From Bacillus cereus G9842 (GTDB lineage Bacteria > Bacillota > Bacilli > Bacillales > Bacillaceae_G), in assembly GCF_000021305.1 (NCBI RefSeq), contig NC_011772.1:3510001-3574000 (forward strand): a DNA stretch of 64,000 bases, written 5' to 3'. The notes under the pieces were generated by a model. It saw only the letters and a program-made list of their open reading frames with translations. It did no database searches and was not told the DNA's origin. This document shows positions 44,928 through 54,292 of this stretch, piece by piece. How positions within the stretch are numbered: position 1 is the stretch's first letter; every line of letters starts with the position of its first letter. A program made the translations under genes and the position numbers.

Positions 44928-44961
44928 GAAAGGGATGAAACCATATGGTTTCATCCCTTTC
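44928..44961 (-). terminator. Second hairpin behind aconitase
   Basis: Perfect 17-bp palindrome (44928-44944 with 44945-44961) without a true loop; T-rich flank on the minus strand. It may act with the neighbouring hairpin. Confidence 0.7.
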
Positions 44962-44966
44962 CATAA

Positions 44967-45000
44967 AATAAGGAAGCTAACTATTGTTAGCTTCCTTATT
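44967..45000 (-). terminator. Terminator of aconitase
   Basis: Perfect 15-bp stem AATAAGGAAGCTAAC / GTTAGCTTCCTTATT (44967-44981 with 44986-45000), 4-base loop. Confidence 0.85.
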
Positions 45001-45015
45001 GTTCATTTCAATTAT

Positions 45016-47739
45016 TTAGTTTGACACTTTTGACTCTTCGATTTTCTCACGAAGAACCATTTGCAGAATACCACCGTGACGGTAGTAGTCAATTTCTACT
45101 TCACTATCGAAACGAGCTACTACTTCAAATTGTTTTTCGTTGCCATCTAAATCAGTTGCAACTACTTTTACAAGATCGCGTGGTCTAACTGATTTGTCGA
45201 TTTGAATTTCAAATGACTCGTTACCAACAAGGCCTAATGTTTCAGCACTTTCGCCCTCTTTAAATTGAAGTGGTAATACACCCATTAATACTAAGTTACT
45301 GCGGTGAATACGTTCGAAGCTTTCTGCGATTACTGCTTTAATACCTAATAAGTTAGTACCTTTCGCAGCCCAGTCACGAGAACTTCCCATACCGTAATCT
45401 TTACCAGCAACAACTAGAAGACCTGTTCCATCTTCTTTATATTTCATAGCAGCATCATAGATAGATGTTACTTCACCAGTTGGCCAATATGTTGTATATC
45501 CGCCTTCTGTTCCTGGTGCGATTTGGTTTTTAATACGGATGTTTGCAAATGTACCACGCATCATAACTTCATGGTTACCACGACGAGAACCGTAAGAGTT
45601 AAAGTCAACTGGTTGTACGCCGTTTTCTAATAAGTAGCGTCCAGCTGGTGTGTGCTTACCAATTGAACCTGCTGGTGAAATATGGTCTGTTGTTACAGAA
45701 TCACCAAATTTACCAACTATGCGTAAACCTGATAACGTTTCAACTTCACCTGGCTCTTTAGATAAACCTTCAAAGAATGGTGGGTTTTGAATGTATGTTG
45801 AATCATTATCCCAAGTATATAAAGCTTCGTTTGAAGTTTGGATTTCATTCCAACGCTCATTGCTGTTAAATACTTGTGCATATTCTTTCTTGAACAATTC
45901 AGATGTAACAACGCTTTGAACTACATCTTCAATTTCTTTAGCTGATGGCCAAATATCATTGAAGTAAACAGCATTGCCATTTGCATCTTTACCGATTTCA
46001 TCATTTTTCAGGTCAATATCAACAGTACCTGCAAGTGCATATGCCACAACAAGTGGTGGTGATGCTAAGTAGTTTGCTTTTACAAGAGGATGAATACGAC
46101 CTTCAAAGTTACGGTTACCAGATAAAACAGATGTTACTAGTAAGTCGTTTGCTGCGATTGATTCTTCTAATTCTGGCGCTAATGGACCAGAGTTACCGAT
46201 ACAAGTCGTACAACCGTAACCAACTGTTTGGAAACCTAATTGATCTAAATATGTTGTTAAACCGGATTTATCTAAGTACTCAGTAACAACTTTAGATCCT
46301 GGTGCTAATGATGTTTTTACGTACTCAGGTACTACAAGTCCTTTTTCAATTGCTTTCTTCGCAACTAGACCTGCTCCAATTAATACGTATGGGTTTGATG
46401 TATTTGTACAGCTTGTAATTGCAGCGATTGCAATTGCACCTGTTTTCATCGTTACTTCTTTATCTTCTAATGTAACCTTCACTTCTTTATCGAACTCTTG
46501 CTCATTAAATCCAAGTCCTTGTGTTCCAACTGGTGCTAAAACAGCTTTGTGGAACGCATCTTTCATATCTGAAAGTGGAATTAAATCTTGTGGGCGTTTC
46601 GGTCCAGAAAGGTTAGATTCGATTGTATTTAAATCAATTTCAACAAGATCAGTGTAGATTGGATCTTTACTATCTGCTGTATAGAATAAACCGTTCGCTT
46701 TACAGTATTCTTCAACAATACGAATTTGCTCTTCATCTCTACCTGTTAAACGTAAGTATTCTAATGAAATATCATCGATTGGGAAGAATCCACAAGTTGC
46801 GCCGTATTCTGGTGCCATATTTGAAATTGTTGCACGGTCAGCTAAAGGCATACTCTTTAGTCCATTACCGAAGAACTCAACAAATTTACCAACTACACCT
46901 TTTTGACGTAATACTTGTGTTACTTTTAATGCAACGTCTGTTGCCGTAGTACCACTTGGAAGTGTGCCAGTTAATTTCACACCGATTACTTCAGGTACTG
47001 GGAAGTATGAAGGCTGTCCAAGCATTCCTGCTTCTGCTTCAATACCACCAACGCCCCATCCAAGAACGCCGATACCGTTAATCATTGTTGTATGTGAGTC
47101 TGTTCCAACTAATGAATCTGGGTATGCAACTAAGTCACCTTCAGCATTTTTCACAGCATGAACAACTGGTGCTAAATATTCAAGGTTTACTTGGTGTACA
47201 ATGCCTGTAGCTGGTGGAACTGCACGGTAGTTATCAAATGATTTTTGTGCCCAGCTTAAAAATTTATAACGTTCTTCATTACGTTTAAACTCTAAGTCCA
47301 TGTTGAATGCAAGCGCGTCTGCCGTACCCGCTCTATCAACCTGTACAGAGTGGTCAATTACAAGGTCTACAGTAATTTCAGGATTAATTTTGTCAGGATC
47401 CCCACCCATGTCTGCCATTGCTTTACGAAGCGAAGCCAAATCAACAACAGCTGGAACACCAGTGAAATCTTGTAAAATTACACGAGATGGTTTAAATGGA
47501 ACATCGATATCTTGCACATCTTTCGTTCCCCATTTCGCTAAATTTGTAACATGCTCTTCTGTGATTACACGTCCGTCTACTTGACGAAGTACTGATTCAA
47601 GTAAAACTTTCACGGAATATGGTAATTGAGATACGTTGCCAACCCCTGCATTTTCAAGCGCTTTCAAATCATAATAATGATACGTTTTTCCATCTACTTC
47701 AAAAGTTGCACGTGATTGAAATGGATTATGTTTGACCAT
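45016..47739 (-). CDS. acnA: Aconitate hydratase (AcnA/CitB type)
   Basis: 907 residues. Cluster-binding cysteines are in [11 protein letters not shown] and [11 protein letters not shown]; the swivel domain has [19 protein letters not shown] and [13 protein letters not shown]. It interconverts citrate and isocitrate in the TCA cycle; apo-enzymes of this type also bind iron-responsive RNA. GGGGGAAAC supports the start. A dyad resembling CcpC sites lies about 115 bases upstream. Position beside sspO and a yneN-like gene matches citB of B. subtilis. Confidence 0.97.
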   Translation of the reverse strand: MVKHNPFQSRATFEVDGKTYHYYDLKALENAGVGNVSQLPYSVKVLLESVLRQVDGRVITEEHVTNLAKWGTKDVQDIDVPFKPSRVILQDFTGVPAVVDLASLRKAMADMGGDPDKINPEITVDLVIDHSVQVDRAGTADALAFNMDLEFKRNEERYKFLSWAQKSFDNYRAVPPATGIVHQVNLEYLAPVVHAVKNAEGDLVAYPDSLVGTDSHTTMINGIGVLGWGVGGIEAEAGMLGQPSYFPVPEVIGVKLTGTLPSGTTATDVALKVTQVLRQKGVVGKFVEFFGNGLKSMPLADRATISNMAPEYGATCGFFPIDDISLEYLRLTGRDEEQIRIVEEYCKANGLFYTADSKDPIYTDLVEIDLNTIESNLSGPKRPQDLIPLSDMKDAFHKAVLAPVGTQGLGFNEQEFDKEVKVTLEDKEVTMKTGAIAIAAITSCTNTSNPYVLIGAGLVAKKAIEKGLVVPEYVKTSLAPGSKVVTEYLDKSGLTTYLDQLGFQTVGYGCTTCIGNSGPLAPELEESIAANDLLVTSVLSGNRNFEGRIHPLVKANYLASPPLVVAYALAGTVDIDLKNDEIGKDANGNAVYFNDIWPSAKEIEDVVQSVVTSELFKKEYAQVFNSNERWNEIQTSNEALYTWDNDSTYIQNPPFFEGLSKEPGEVETLSGLRIVGKFGDSVTTDHISPAGSIGKHTPAGRYLLENGVQPVDFNSYGSRRGNHEVMMRGTFANIRIKNQIAPGTEGGYTTYWPTGEVTSIYDAAMKYKEDGTGLLVVAGKDYGMGSSRDWAAKGTNLLGIKAVIAESFERIHRSNLVLMGVLPLQFKEGESAETLGLVGNESFEIQIDKSVRPRDLVKVVATDLDGNEKQFEVVARFDSEVEIDYYRHGGILQMVLREKIEESKVSN

Positions 47740-47853
47740 TATGTTTCCCCCCTGTTAAACGTGACTAAGTTGTCTGAATATAAAATGTAGACAAACTTTT
47801 CAATACCTTACGATAATATCTTATTACAACTTTCTAAATAAGTAAATAATAAG

Positions 47854-47877
47854 AAACTTATAGATTATCATAAGTTT
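47854..47877. promoter_or_regulatory. Candidate CcpC-type dyad upstream of aconitase
   Basis: Perfect dyad AAACTTAT, 8 bases, ATAAGTTT, with TTAT/ATAA half sites like those of CcpC, the citrate-responsive repressor of citB. It lies about 115 bases before the ATG, far for a simple blocking site. Confidence 0.45.
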
Positions 47878-47964
47878 TCTTTATGTTTCTAAATTTGAAT
47901 AGCTTTCATGCTCCTTATGAATACTATTATCATAAAGTAAAGTGCTCTATCAGCGATTTACTTA

Positions 47965-47987
47965 CAGTTCATACATACTATGAACTG
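47965..47987. promoter_or_regulatory. Palindrome upstream of sspO
   Basis: Perfect CAGTTCATA, 5 bases, TATGAACTG, 44 bases before the sspO start. The centre contains CATACTA, which fits a sigmaG -10; no clear -35 was found. Confidence 0.4.
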
Positions 47988-48030
47988 CTCATCATTCAAC
48001 ATACAAAAAATGTTATAGAGGTGAAATAAA

Positions 48031-48180
48031 ATGGGTAAAAGAAAAGCAAATCATACTATTTCAGGAATGAATGTTGCATCTGCACAAGGACAAGGAACTG
48101 GTTACAATGAAGAATTTGCAAACGAGCCTTTAACTCCAGCAGAGCGACAAAATAATAAGAAACGTAAAAAGAACCAGTAA
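48031..48180 (+). CDS. sspO: Small acid-soluble spore protein O
   Basis: 49 residues: begins [14 protein letters not shown] and ends [15 protein letters not shown], the same ends as B. subtilis SspO (CotK). Forespore-specific minor protein. Divergent from aconitase and followed by a strong terminator; in B. subtilis sspO also lies next to citB. Ribosome site GAGGTG. Confidence 0.95.
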   Translation: MGKRKANHTISGMNVASAQGQGTGYNEEFANEPLTPAERQNNKKRKKNQ

Positions 48181-48182
48181 AG

Positions 48183-48221
48183 AAAAATCCCAAAAGGTCT
48201 ATTTTCCTTTTGGGATTTTTT
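48183..48221 (+). terminator. Terminator of sspO
   Basis: 15-bp stem AAAAATCCCAAAAGG / CCTTTTGGGATTTTT (48183-48197 with 48206-48220), 8-base loop. Confidence 0.92.
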
Positions 48222-48956
48222 CTAATGTTTATAACGTAGTAATTCCGAAACCGTTACAAATCGATAGCCCTGCTTTTTCAACTCAGGTAAAATTTTTGCT
48301 AGCGCTGCTACCGTTTGACTACGATCATTTCCTCCATCATGTAACAATACAATATCGCCACTTTTAGCATTTTTCACTACATGATTTACAATGGATTCAA
48401 CCCCTGGATCTGCCCAATCACGTGGATCTTGATGCCATGACCATAGAACAGTTTGATAACCAGCTTCTTTCGCTGTTTTAAATACAGCATCGTTAATATA
48501 TCCACCAGGAGGACGGAATAGCAAAGGTTCTTTCACCCATTTTTCAAAAAATTTCTTTCCATCTAAAATATCATTTTCTAATTTTTCATCTGACGAATTA
48601 CTCGCATACAAATGATTCATCGTATGATTTCCAATTTCATGTCCCTCTTTTAACACTTGGTTCACTAAATATGGATTGCGCTGAACTCGAAATCCAATCA
48701 TAAAAAATGTCGCTTCAGCCTTATATTGACGTAATAAATCTAAAACTTGCGGTGTATATGTTGGATCTGGCCCATCATCAAATGTAATTGCAATAATTTT
48801 TTCATTATTAGGTACTTCCCATGTTACATAACCAGTTGGTTCTAACTCTTTTCTGAGCAACATTTTCGCTTCCACTTTTTCCACTTGAAATATATGTACT
48901 GCGCATAATAAAGAAAAAACTATTAAAAGAATTTTCTGTTTTAACATAACGTTCAC
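48222..48956 (-). CDS. Polysaccharide deacetylase (NodB domain)
   Basis: 244 residues with an N-terminal signal or anchor (about residues 4-31) and a NodB domain: metal-binding Asp in ITFDDGPDPTYT, the His pair in GHEIGNHTMNH, RPPGGY and the late LLHDGG. It removes N-acetyl groups from peptidoglycan or another glycan outside the cell. A GTG start at 48956 and an ATG at 48947 are both possible; neither has a good ribosome site, which is unusual here. A deacetylase gene beside aconitase is also what I recall from B. cereus strains. Confidence 0.9.
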   Translation of the reverse strand: MNVMLKQKILLIVFSLLCAVHIFQVEKVEAKMLLRKELEPTGYVTWEVPNNEKIIAITFDDGPDPTYTPQVLDLLRQYKAEATFFMIGFRVQRNPYLVNQVLKEGHEIGNHTMNHLYASNSSDEKLENDILDGKKFFEKWVKEPLLFRPPGGYINDAVFKTAKEAGYQTVLWSWHQDPRDWADPGVESIVNHVVKNAKSGDIVLLHDGGNDRSQTVAALAKILPELKKQGYRFVTVSELLRYKH

Positions 48957-48993
48957 TAAAGCAGCAAGGTTGTCGAATAGACAACAACCTCAT

Positions 48994-49257
48994 TTACTTT
49001 TCTAATTGATCTACATTTCGCATTATATTTTGGAGATTATTTTCATATTGCTCAAGTTGTGGACGTTGTGTTTCTGAAGCTACCTCTAGTGCATTTTGAA
49101 TTTGTTCATATGCTTCCTGAACCTCTTGGCGTAACTCTTTTAAATCATGACCATAGTTAGGGTCATTCTTCACAATATTATTAAATGCATTTTCTGCTTG
49201 TGTAACTCCTTGCTGTGCCGCTTGAAAGGCTTGTTGCTTATCTTTATGATATGGCAT
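48994..49257 (-). CDS. Small helical protein of unknown function
   Basis: 87 residues, glutamine-rich and almost fully helical, with heptad-like spacing (AFQAAQQGVTQAENAFNNIV and a second long helix up to NVDQLEK). No Cys, no membrane segment. It is 38 bases upstream of the deacetylase on the same strand and possibly cotranscribed. I do not recognise a family. Lying between sspO and sspP, it could be another spore protein, but nothing in its sequence proves that. Confidence 0.75.
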   Translation of the reverse strand: MPYHKDKQQAFQAAQQGVTQAENAFNNIVKNDPNYGHDLKELRQEVQEAYEQIQNALEVASETQRPQLEQYENNLQNIMRNVDQLEK

Positions 49258-49378
49258 TATATAATCCCCTTTCTATAATAGTTAGTCCCCTTTATCTTTA
49301 CCTTTTTTTCTAAAAACATTCTTGTATAAAATCGTCAACTTCTCTCATTCTAAAAAGAAAGAGGAGGTGTAACATATA

Positions 49379-49501
49379 ATGAGTAAAAACAATCGTGAAT
49401 CTAAAGAAAAAAAAGGACAACCTGAGCCATTAAGCGGATCTCATAAAGTAAAAAACCGTAACCATTCACGCCAAAAAAAACATGCACATCATGATATGTA
49501 A
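49379..49501 (+). CDS. sspP: Small acid-soluble spore protein P
   Basis: 40 residues: [19 protein letters not shown] and the end HDM match SspP (CotL) of B. subtilis. Strong AGGAGG ribosome site. In B. subtilis sspP is directly upstream of sspO; here the deacetylase and a small helical protein gene lie between them. Confidence 0.95.
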   Translation: MSKNNRESKEKKGQPEPLSGSHKVKNRNHSRQKKHAHHDM

Positions 49502-49625
49502 TAAAAAATATTCACATACCGTGCACATTCAACATAAAATGTTTGTATTTCATCATTTATTCTTCACCTCTGTTTCATTCATGCATAACATGATATGAAT
49601 TGATATTTTACGGAGGGTGTCTTAC

Positions 49626-50006
49626 ATGGGCAAGAAAAAGAAGAATTGTCTTTTTCATGTTGATGGTTTCGAAGAATGGATGGATCAATTTTGTTCCGAT
49701 TCTTATAGTAACTTTAGCTTTCCAAATCAAATTCACATCGACCTTTGCGAAACCGAAGAAGAATATATTTTGGAAACAGATGTACAAAATGTCACTGAAC
49801 AAAATGTACTCATTAAAAAGTTAGAGACAGGCCTAGCTATATGCATACTTCATAAAAACATTTCCTTACAACGAACAATCCCTTTACCTACTACTATCAT
49901 TTATAAAAAGATGCTAGCCTGCTTAGAAAACGGATTTTTAGCCATTCATATTTCCAAAAATGAAGTTGCTGATAAGCATGAAAAAAAAGTTCTTTTTTCA
50001 AATTAA
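49626..50006 (+). CDS. Hsp20/alpha-crystallin-like protein
   Basis: 126 residues from the ATG at 49626 (GGAGGG). A short basic start is followed by a beta-sandwich pattern, with IHIDLCETEEEYILETDV and the closing YKKMLACLENGFLAIHISK, which fits the degenerate HSP20 proteins of Bacillus (CotP/CotM/YocM-like). The conserved AxxxNGVL motif is reduced to LENGFLAI. A spore role is possible from the neighbours but not shown. Confidence 0.75.
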   Translation: MGKKKKNCLFHVDGFEEWMDQFCSDSYSNFSFPNQIHIDLCETEEEYILETDVQNVTEQNVLIKKLETGLAICILHKNISLQRTIPLPTTIIYKKMLACLENGFLAIHISKNEVADKHEKKVLFSN

Positions 50007-50025
50007 GAGTTAATATAATATAAAC

Positions 50026-50052
50026 TAAGCCCCAGTTGGTTACTGGGGCTTA
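50026..50052. terminator. Bidirectional terminator
   Basis: Perfect 11-bp stem TAAGCCCCAGT / ACTGGGGCTTA (50026-50036 with 50042-50052), 5-base loop, between convergent genes. Confidence 0.85.
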
Positions 50053-50054
50053 TG

Positions 50055-51293
50055 TTATTTCGCATGCATTTCTATATTAGAATTTGCATCATATCTTTTT
50101 TTCGATAAACCTTTTGTAACTAAAAGCACAGGAAATGCCACAGTTGAAAATATAGCTAGTGCTGAAAATACTACAAACCCATTTTGGTAGCCGTAGTAAT
50201 CGAGAAGTACTCCTCCAAACCACGGACCTATTACTGCTCCAATTCCCGAAAAGCCCATCGCACCGAAGTATGTTCCTTTTAGATGCGCAATAGCAATATC
50301 ATCAATAAATACATCCGTCATCGAAAACATTAAGACTTCTCCAATTGTAAAAATAATTGTACAAACGGCAGCACTTAGCATAGATTCTACTATTCCAAAG
50401 CCAAATAATCCTCCGCTTACAAATAAAGTCCCCACCATAATTGATGTTAACGGTGTATACTTTTTGCACATTTGAATAACAGGGTATTGGATAATCACTA
50501 CAACAATCGCATTTAAAGCTAACATATATGAAAATAATTTCACTCCATCCTGAAATATATGTGCATTTGCAAAATATTGAGATACTGTTGTCGTTAAGTG
50601 AGAAAAACCACAATTACTCAAAATAATACCGACTAAAGCAACTAAAAATACGACATCCTTTCGCAAAATGCGAATTGCATTTAACATTGTGACAGGTTTT
50701 TCTGTATTTATTTTCTTTTTTTCAATTGGATACTTCTTAAATTGGAATGCTAATATAGCTGTATATAGAATGTACACTCCAGCTGCTACTAAAAAAGGAA
50801 TTGTAGATTTTGCGCTTCCAATCTGTAATCCGACAAGAGGGCCAATCGCCACTCCAACATTGATTGCACCGTAACGCAAATTATATACGAGTAAACGATA
50901 CTCTGGTTTCGTTAAATCTGATAATAATGCTCTTGATGTTGGCTCAAAAAACGACCTACATAATCCATTTAAAGCGTTTAATAAAAAGAAACTTAAAACA
51001 TGATTCGCAAGTGAAAAACCTATAAACACAAAAATCCAAACGATCATGGACCAGAGCATAATCGTTTTCCGGCCAAATCGATCTGATAAATTCCCTCCGA
51101 TAAAACTAGCAAAAACACCAACAAGTGCACTCGTTCCGATAATAGCACCTGTCATTCCAGCTGATACACCTTTAACAGTCGTTAAATAAATTGCTAAAAA
51201 AGGAATGCTCATTGACGTGGCGAACCTCGCAAATAAAGTCCCTATTATAATTGTCATTCCTAACGGATGAATATTTTGTAACTTCCCCTTCAT
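50055..51293 (-). CDS. Major facilitator superfamily transporter
   Basis: 412 residues from the ATG at 51293. Twelve membrane segments; the loop between helices 2 and 3 has GGNLSDRFGRKTIMLWS, the MFS signature, with the second-half counterpart much weaker. It resembles drug-efflux MFS proteins (MdtG/YfmO-like), but the substrate is unknown. The preceding GTG is also a possible start. Terminator shared with the Hsp20-like gene. Confidence 0.9.
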   Translation of the reverse strand: MKGKLQNIHPLGMTIIIGTLFARFATSMSIPFLAIYLTTVKGVSAGMTGAIIGTSALVGVFASFIGGNLSDRFGRKTIMLWSMIVWIFVFIGFSLANHVLSFFLLNALNGLCRSFFEPTSRALLSDLTKPEYRLLVYNLRYGAINVGVAIGPLVGLQIGSAKSTIPFLVAAGVYILYTAILAFQFKKYPIEKKKINTEKPVTMLNAIRILRKDVVFLVALVGIILSNCGFSHLTTTVSQYFANAHIFQDGVKLFSYMLALNAIVVVIIQYPVIQMCKKYTPLTSIMVGTLFVSGGLFGFGIVESMLSAAVCTIIFTIGEVLMFSMTDVFIDDIAIAHLKGTYFGAMGFSGIGAVIGPWFGGVLLDYYGYQNGFVVFSALAIFSTVAFPVLLVTKGLSKKRYDANSNIEMHAK

Positions 51294-51362
51294 CACTAAA
51301 CCTACTCTCCCCGTTCTTACATAAAAAAAAGAAAGCAAAGGATCTGCTTTCTTTTCCTTTTT

Positions 51363-51776
51363 CTATACTTGAGCTGTTGATACCCGAGTTGTTCTCGTTA
51401 TGTCCATATCAATTCCATATGTGAACTGTAATTCTTTACACACATCTTTAATTAAGATTGCGACATTATACTTTTCATTAAATTGTAAAACTATGTTTTC
51501 TACTTCTTCATATGTATACTTATATTCCCCTGTAATGACACTTTTTAAATCAAAGCATTCATTTATACAAAGTTGCACAAGTAGCTGGTCATATTTCTCT
51601 ATTACATCTTCTTTCTTCCACAGTAACTCTTTTACATATAACCGATCAAACTTCACACTTTCTCGATTACAATCCGTTAAAATCCGGGTCATTTCATTTA
51701 ATTCTCGATACAATTCAGAAATATTTTTACTTAAACTAAGAAGTTTATCTACGCCGTTTTCATATAACATATTCAT
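51363..51776 (-). CDS. Soluble protein of unknown function
   Basis: 137 residues with a GGGGGTGG site before the ATG. Helical, with a charged N-terminal half (long helix around SLSKNISELYRELNEMTRILTDC) and a C-terminal half with IDMDITRTTRVSTAQV. No known motif, no membrane segment. It lies 70 bases upstream of the MFS gene on the same strand and may be cotranscribed. Confidence 0.75.
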   Translation of the reverse strand: MNMLYENGVDKLLSLSKNISELYRELNEMTRILTDCNRESVKFDRLYVKELLWKKEDVIEKYDQLLVQLCINECFDLKSVITGEYKYTYEEVENIVLQFNEKYNVAILIKDVCKELQFTYGIDMDITRTTRVSTAQV

Positions 51777-51907
51777 TCCACCCCCGCATTTTCTTTTTCT
51801 TATTATAGCAAGAAAATTCTAAAAATAGCTTCTTTCTTCTGAAATATTAGGAAACTAATTTCAATTGCTTTACAATGAAACTAGTGAACGCGAAAGGGGA
51901 AAGAAAA

Positions 51908-53110
51908 TTGGAGCAAAAATTATATTACACTGACGCTTATAAGCAAGACTTTACTACAAAAATTATAAAGCAAGATTATGATAAAGACGGTAACTTATAC
52001 GTCGTTTTAAACGAGACCGCATTTTATCCGACAGGTGGCGGACAACCGCATGATACTGGCACATTAAATGATATCGATGTAATCAATGTAGAAGAGATAC
52101 ATGGGGAAATTCGTCACTTCATTGTAGAAAAATTACATACAGAAGAAGTAGAAGGTAAAATCAATTGGGAGCGCCGTTTTGATCATATGCAGCAACATGC
52201 GGCTCAGCACATTTTATCTGCTGCTTTTTGGGATCATTTTAACATACCTACGATTGGATTCCACCTTGGTAAAGAAACGGTAACAATTGATTTAGAAATA
52301 GAAAATCTTCATACAGAAACGGTTGAAAAAGCAATAAACATTGCCAACAAAATTGTTTTCGAAAACCATCAAATCCATATCGAATGGATGAACTTAGAAA
52401 AAGCGAAAACATTCCCCCTTCGTAAAGAACCGACTATAACAGAAAATATACGGGTTGTTATTATCGAAAACTTTGACTACAACGGCTGTGGTGGAACGCA
52501 TCCGAAACGAACTGGTGAAGTTGGTCCTATTCAAGTACTAGGATGGGAGCGCAATAAAGGTGGTATACGCTTAACGTTTATCGCTGGTTGGCGTACACTT
52601 AAATTAATGGGACAACAGCAACAAATTATGAAAGATGTTTCTAAACAATTAAACAGTAGCGGGAGTGATATCCCAGCAAAAGTAGCACAACTTCTTACTT
52701 CTCAAAAAGAAAATGAAAAAGCAATACAAACAATGAATGAAAAATTATTATTTGCAGAGGCAAATGAACTACTTCTACAGCCCATAAAAATTCATGCTGA
52801 CATACTTATTTCTAAAGTATTTACAAATCGTTCTATGCAAGAAATCGCAAAGCTTTCCGCTATTATTACAGAACAACAAGAGCATGCAATTACGTATTTC
52901 GTCATCGAAAATGATGACAAACTACAATGTATTCTCGCTTGCGGAAAATCAGTATCACTCGATATGAATGCTCTTTTAAAAGACGCTCTTCCTACAATCG
53001 AAGGAAAAGGTGGCGGAAATAAGAAGAGTGCTCGCGGTGGCGGGAGAGCAATTATGAGCGGAGATGAATTTTTAAATCAGCTTGTTTCTTCTTTACAGTC
53101 GGCGGTGTAA
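51908..53110 (+). CDS. AlaX-type alanyl-tRNA editing protein with DHHA1 domain
   Basis: 400 residues from a TTG start at 51908 that has AAGGGGA 7 bases upstream; an ATG at 51875 in the same frame lacks a site. Residues 1-230 are the editing domain related to AlaRS, with the zinc residues HMQQHAAQH and CGGTHPKRTGE. The C-terminal DHHA1 part ends with the glycine-rich GKGGGNKKSARGGG. It should free Ser-tRNA(Ala) or Gly-tRNA(Ala) of the wrong amino acid. Confidence 0.92.
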   Translation: MEQKLYYTDAYKQDFTTKIIKQDYDKDGNLYVVLNETAFYPTGGGQPHDTGTLNDIDVINVEEIHGEIRHFIVEKLHTEEVEGKINWERRFDHMQQHAAQHILSAAFWDHFNIPTIGFHLGKETVTIDLEIENLHTETVEKAINIANKIVFENHQIHIEWMNLEKAKTFPLRKEPTITENIRVVIIENFDYNGCGGTHPKRTGEVGPIQVLGWERNKGGIRLTFIAGWRTLKLMGQQQQIMKDVSKQLNSSGSDIPAKVAQLLTSQKENEKAIQTMNEKLLFAEANELLLQPIKIHADILISKVFTNRSMQEIAKLSAIITEQQEHAITYFVIENDDKLQCILACGKSVSLDMNALLKDALPTIEGKGGGNKKSARGGGRAIMSGDEFLNQLVSSLQSAV

Positions 53111-53120
53111 AGCATTTTTA

Positions 53121-53147
53121 GTAAGGATAGCTAACAGCTATCCTTAC
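53121..53147. terminator. Palindrome between convergent genes
   Basis: Perfect 12-bp arms GTAAGGATAGCT / AGCTATCCTTAC (53121-53132 with 53136-53147), 3-base loop. T-runs are weak, so it is a terminator only with modest confidence. Confidence 0.55.
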
Positions 53148-53154
53148 TCTACAC

Positions 53155-53598
53155 TTACAAACCAATATTTTGTTTCAAGCCTTGATAACTCCCTGCACTT
53201 GCAAAACCTTCACTTATAAGAGTGATAAAAGTTTCCGAAAAACCATATTGACTTAAATCTTTAATCGGTACCATTTGCACATCATGAATTGGATTATGAT
53301 CAAATTCATTAGAGGGTAACATAATTTCCCCTGTAAGCTTTTCAAGTAGAAATGTAATATGTAATAAAGATAGACTGGCATCCGGTTTATCACAAACATA
53401 GAGTAGCTTCTTAATTTTAACTTCTAATCCCGTTTCTTCTCTCATTTCTCTAATCATCGCCTCTTCTAACATTTCACCATTCTCCACTCTTCCTCCAGGT
53501 AAAGACCAATTCCTATTAGCAACTTTTTGCTTTACTAGCAATAATTTTTCACCTTCAATTAAAATTCCCGTAACACGAACTTGCATTACATTTTCCAT
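53155..53598 (-). CDS. Nudix hydrolase
   Basis: 147 residues from the ATG at 53598 (GAGGAG upstream). The Nudix box GRVENGEMLEEAMIREMREETGLEV matches GX5EX7REUXEEXGU completely, so the enzyme should hydrolyse a nucleoside diphosphate linked to another group with a divalent metal. The substrate is not predictable. No operon partner. Confidence 0.93.
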   Translation of the reverse strand: MENVMQVRVTGILIEGEKLLLVKQKVANRNWSLPGGRVENGEMLEEAMIREMREETGLEVKIKKLLYVCDKPDASLSLLHITFLLEKLTGEIMLPSNEFDHNPIHDVQMVPIKDLSQYGFSETFITLISEGFASAGSYQGLKQNIGL

Positions 53599-53702
53599 AT
53601 GTAATCTCCTCTTCCCATTATATTTACAAATTACCCCTTCCATAAAAAGAACGTACGTTTTATAATTGAAGAAAATTATGGAAGAAAGTAGTTGTTACAT
53701 TC

Positions 53703-54284
53703 ATGCGTCCACCTTTAACAAAGTCTATATCACTTGAAGATTTCCAAAACTATTATTGGTTAAAAGCAGAACTCCAAACATTTTGTCGTGAGAATGGGTT
53801 GCCAGCTAGCGGCTCTAAGATTGAAATAACCGATTGTATCTCACATTATTTAACTACGGGGAAAGTCTTAAAAAACAGCTCTGGGCAAAAAGTGCGTAAA
53901 GCTTCCCTCTCTTATAAAGACCTTTCTCTTCAAACGATTATTACTAACAATCACCGCTGTAGCGAAGATGTTCGTGCTTTTTTCAAAGAAAAAATCGGAA
54001 CAAACTTCCGCTTTACAGTAGCTCTTCAAAAATTTTTCAAAGAGAATGTTGGAAAAACATATGAAGACGCGGTAGCTTTTTGGCATGAAGAAAACGAACG
54101 AAAAAAAGACCCTACATACAAAACAACTATCGGTGCACAATTTGAATACAATCACTTTACTCGTGACTTTTTCGAAGATCCAAATAATAAAGGGAAAGCA
54201 AAAGCTGATGCGATTGCTGCTTGGAACGAAATGAAAGCGAAGCCTGGTAGCAATATTTATGTTCCTCAAAAAGTAGAAAACTAG
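53703..54284 (+). CDS. SAP-like/DUF6434-type protein
   Basis: 193 residues. Residues 10-60 resemble a SAP helix-extension-helix (FQNYYWLKAELQTFCRENGLPASGSKIEITDCISHYL), a fold often used for nucleic acid binding. The C-terminal part (about 75-185) carries repeated FF..E-H/W patterns as in a DUF6434-type domain, a family I recall only by outline. No membrane segment. Overall role unknown; convergent with the thiolase gene. Confidence 0.7.
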   Translation: MRPPLTKSISLEDFQNYYWLKAELQTFCRENGLPASGSKIEITDCISHYLTTGKVLKNSSGQKVRKASLSYKDLSLQTIITNNHRCSEDVRAFFKEKIGTNFRFTVALQKFFKENVGKTYEDAVAFWHEENERKKDPTYKTTIGAQFEYNHFTRDFFEDPNNKGKAKADAIAAWNEMKAKPGSNIYVPQKVEN

Positions 54285-54292
54285 TTACCTCG

